DNA of 14,444 nt from Rhodospirillales bacterium (GTDB lineage: Bacteria > Pseudomonadota > Alphaproteobacteria > Rhodospirillales_A > JACZKS01). Positions 13,000-14,444 of the stretch are shown here, piece after piece. The stretch covers positions 1 to 14,444 of the forward strand of contig JABGRG010000103.1 in the NCBI GenBank assembly GCA_018648445.1, read 5' to 3'. Position 1 is the stretch's first letter; each line of letters starts with the position of its first letter. The notes beneath the pieces were generated by a model that saw only the letters and a list, made by a program, of their open reading frames with translations, made no database searches and was not told the DNA's origin. Made by a program: the position numbers and the translations under genes.

Positions 13000-14220
13000 G
13001 GTCGCCATTCTCGCGCATCGTTTCAGCGCTTTTAGCGATCCGCCCTCGGATATGGCGCGCACCGCGCCCTCGACATCTTCGACGATCATTCCCGCCAGGG
13101 TGTCCACACCATAGGAGTGAAGCCGTGGGCTTAGCGGCGTGCTGGGCCCGACCAGGGCGACCTGCGCATCCGGGCATGAGCCGAGAATTCCGGGCAGGCT
13201 GTGATTGACCAGGGTTGAGGCGGTGACGATCACCCGTTCGCTGTCCGGCAGAAGCCAGGATGCAGCCGCTTGCGGGTATTCGCCGTCGGCAGGATCGCTC
13301 TCGAAAACAAGCGGGTTTTTGATGTGCTTGGTAAGGCTTGCGAAGCGGCCAACTACGCTGACGGGCTCATCCGCCGCAGCGAAGGTTTCGAGGCCGTTGC
13401 CGTCAGGCACATCCAGATCGAAACGATTGTAGAAGGCATTGATGGCGGCCAGACCGACGGCGGCCTTCACCGGGTCCCAGGAATGGACCATGGCGGCGAG
13501 TTCGCGAAGCGAGCGTCCTGCCAGCCCGCTTCCATCCGCGATGCCCCGGCAGGCCGCGCTGCCGCGATCCGGGGTTTGCGCCAAACCGCAGCCGTGCGGT
13601 CCTTCCACCAGGACCCAGTTGAACCCGATCAGGACCCGCGCCGCCGTTTGGTCTTCCACGCCCTGTTCCAGGTCACGGTACAGCCGGTGCGCCCCCCACC
13701 AACGCCATAGCCCCGACGGCTCAGCGGCCAGCAGAACGCCGAGGTCGCCGGTTAGCCGGTTCCATTCCTCCAAAGCGTCTGCAGAGACAAGGGTGACGGT
13801 CGGAATGCCCTCGGCCATGGCGGCCAGGATTTCGTCAAACAGGCCACTGCCTTCCGTTTCCCGGCGGCCGAACTTTTCGATAACGATGATGTCGGCCCGG
13901 GTTTCAACGGCCCGGCGGACGGCCCGCGTCGCCTCAGCCAGGGCGGCGGTGTCAAACCCGCATTCGCTTTCCTTGCTGCGGTCGCCCTTGTAGGTCGCAA
14001 GCGTGATTTCGGCCCCCGTGCCCAGATCGGTAGCGACGATGGCGCGCTTGTAGCCGTCCGGCCCGCGCAAGGTTTCCTGAACCAGTCCGCCGACGCGCCA
14101 TCCGCGCGCCGTCAACTCGTGTGCGAAATCGGCGAGCAGGGGCAATTCGCGCGTCTTCGCCGTATAAAGCACCCCGGCAGGCCGAAGGCGTGGAAGATGT
14201 GCTGCGTCTTGTAATGTCAT
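12988..14220 (-). CDS. fusion protein: DUF2478 domain plus DUF4213/DUF364 putative metal-chelation domains
   Basis: A 410-residue cytoplasmic protein without signal peptide or membrane segments. Residues about 12-178 match DUF2478, a family often found beside molybdate genes: WRVGGLVQET, then IIVIEKFGRRETEGSGL (111-127) equivalent to the family's NKFG-x-E-x-E-G-x-GL, closing with LWRWWG. No P-loop is visible. Residues about 195-265 match DUF4213 (NWVLVEGPHGCGLA, then SWDPVKAAVGLAAINAFYN). Residues about 287-400 match DUF364, called a heavy-metal chelation domain (VVGRFASL, ASTLVNHSLPGIL, GPSTPLSPRLHSYGVDTLAG). The role is unknown; Mo or W handling is an inference from the neighbours. ATG at 14220 has only a weak ribosome-binding site. 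Its last 12 bases overlap the end of mobA. Confidence 0.83.
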   Translation of the reverse strand: MTLQDAAHLPRLRPAGVLYTAKTRELPLLADFAHELTARGWRVGGLVQETLRGPDGYKRAIVATDLGTGAEITLATYKGDRSKESECGFDTAALAEATRAVRRAVETRADIIVIEKFGRRETEGSGLFDEILAAMAEGIPTVTLVSADALEEWNRLTGDLGVLLAAEPSGLWRWWGAHRLYRDLEQGVEDQTAARVLIGFNWVLVEGPHGCGLAQTPDRGSAACRGIADGSGLAGRSLRELAAMVHSWDPVKAAVGLAAINAFYNRFDLDVPDGNGLETFAAADEPVSVVGRFASLTKHIKNPLVFESDPADGEYPQAAASWLLPDSERVIVTASTLVNHSLPGILGSCPDAQVALVGPSTPLSPRLHSYGVDTLAGMIVEDVEGAVRAISEGGSLKALKRCARMATLNA

Positions 14221-14275
14221 GGGTCATTCATCGCTCTTTTGATGGGAAACCGCAAGGCCGTCGTCCCTCTTTACA

Positions 14276-14304
14276 ATGACATTCACGGGGGCGGACGTTA
14301 TGCT
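14276..14304 (+). promoter_or_regulatory. sigma70-type promoter for the gene at the right edge
   Basis: The -35 box ATGACA (14276-14281) and -10 box TATGCT (14299-14304) are 17 bases apart. This implies a leader of about 35 bases before ATG at 14346. It lies in the divergent space beside the fusion gene. Confidence 0.5.
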
Positions 14305-14345
14305 TCGGCGATCGCAAGGTGCGGCGTTGTTTGGGGGAGAGCGCG

Positions 14346-14444
14346 ATGTCCGATCAGCACGACGGGGACAAGGTGGCGGATGCGACGCTGGGCTTGATCG
14401 AACAACTGAGTTCGGGCGGCTTTTTTGACCAGATCAAAGAGCTC
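14346..14444 (+). CDS. start of an unidentified gene (3'-truncated by the window)
   Basis: The ATG at 14346 follows a strong GGGGGAGAG ribosome-binding site, and the frame is open for all 33 codons to the window end. The visible peptide begins MSDQHDGDKVADATLGLI and continues with a short amphipathic stretch ending FFDQIKEL. There is no signal peptide, membrane segment or recognisable motif in this fragment. It is divergent from the DUF2478-DUF364 fusion gene and may belong to the same Mo/W neighbourhood, but nothing in the fragment shows this. Confidence 0.6.
   Translation, partial: MSDQHDGDKVADATLGLIEQLSSGGFFDQIKEL

Overview
The window is GC-rich and densely coded, and has no rRNA, tRNA, CRISPR array or insertion sequence that I can see. 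Gene content points to an alphaproteobacterium, probably of the Rhodospirillales type. The clues are a Rrf2 regulator followed by two cysteine desulfurases in tandem, an RquA-type rhodoquinone enzyme, AnmK, and a FixK/FNR-like palindrome. Genus cannot be read from the sequence. Almost every protein can be placed in a family; only the two genes cut by the window edges cannot.

Layout. (1) 1-3166: the basic Ala/Pro-rich tail of an unidentified protein (+), a MOSC-domain protein (-), anhydro-N-acetylmuramic acid kinase anmK (+) and a small alpha/beta hydrolase (-). (2) 3227-7379: a plus-strand operon behind a good sigma70-type promoter and nested palindromes: cysE, an IscR-like Rrf2 regulator, a NifS/IscS-like desulfurase, a second IscS-type desulfurase and an ISC-type [2Fe-2S] ferredoxin. 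It joins cysteine synthesis, sulfur mobilisation and Fe-S assembly, but holds no scaffold gene. (3) 7399-8453: an rquA-like gene (-) with a strong RBS and a TTGA-N6-TCAA box, then a hairpin-rich spacer with a probable terminator. (4) 12196-8454: a minus-strand five-gene operon with overlapping or tightly spaced genes: tungstate ABC transporter permease, ATPase and binding protein (order tupB-tupC-tupA), then a ProC-like oxidoreductase with an altered active site and a class I glutamine amidotransferase. (5) 12349-14220: mobA (+), divergent from the tup operon across a phased A-tract (curved DNA) region, and a convergent fusion of DUF2478 with a DUF4213/DUF364 putative metal-chelation module. 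(6) 14346-end: the start of an unidentified gene behind a plausible promoter.

How they fit together. The right half is a molybdenum/tungsten locus: oxyanion uptake (Tup), guanylylation of the pterin cofactor (MobA) and a putative metal-handling fusion protein. Rhodoquinone synthesis and Fe-S assembly are both often tied to low-oxygen respiration with Mo/W and Fe-S enzymes, so the window as a whole suggests anaerobic or microaerobic ability (inference). The parts most worth following up are the Mo/W locus with its two unexplained passenger enzymes and the DUF2478-DUF4213/DUF364 fusion.
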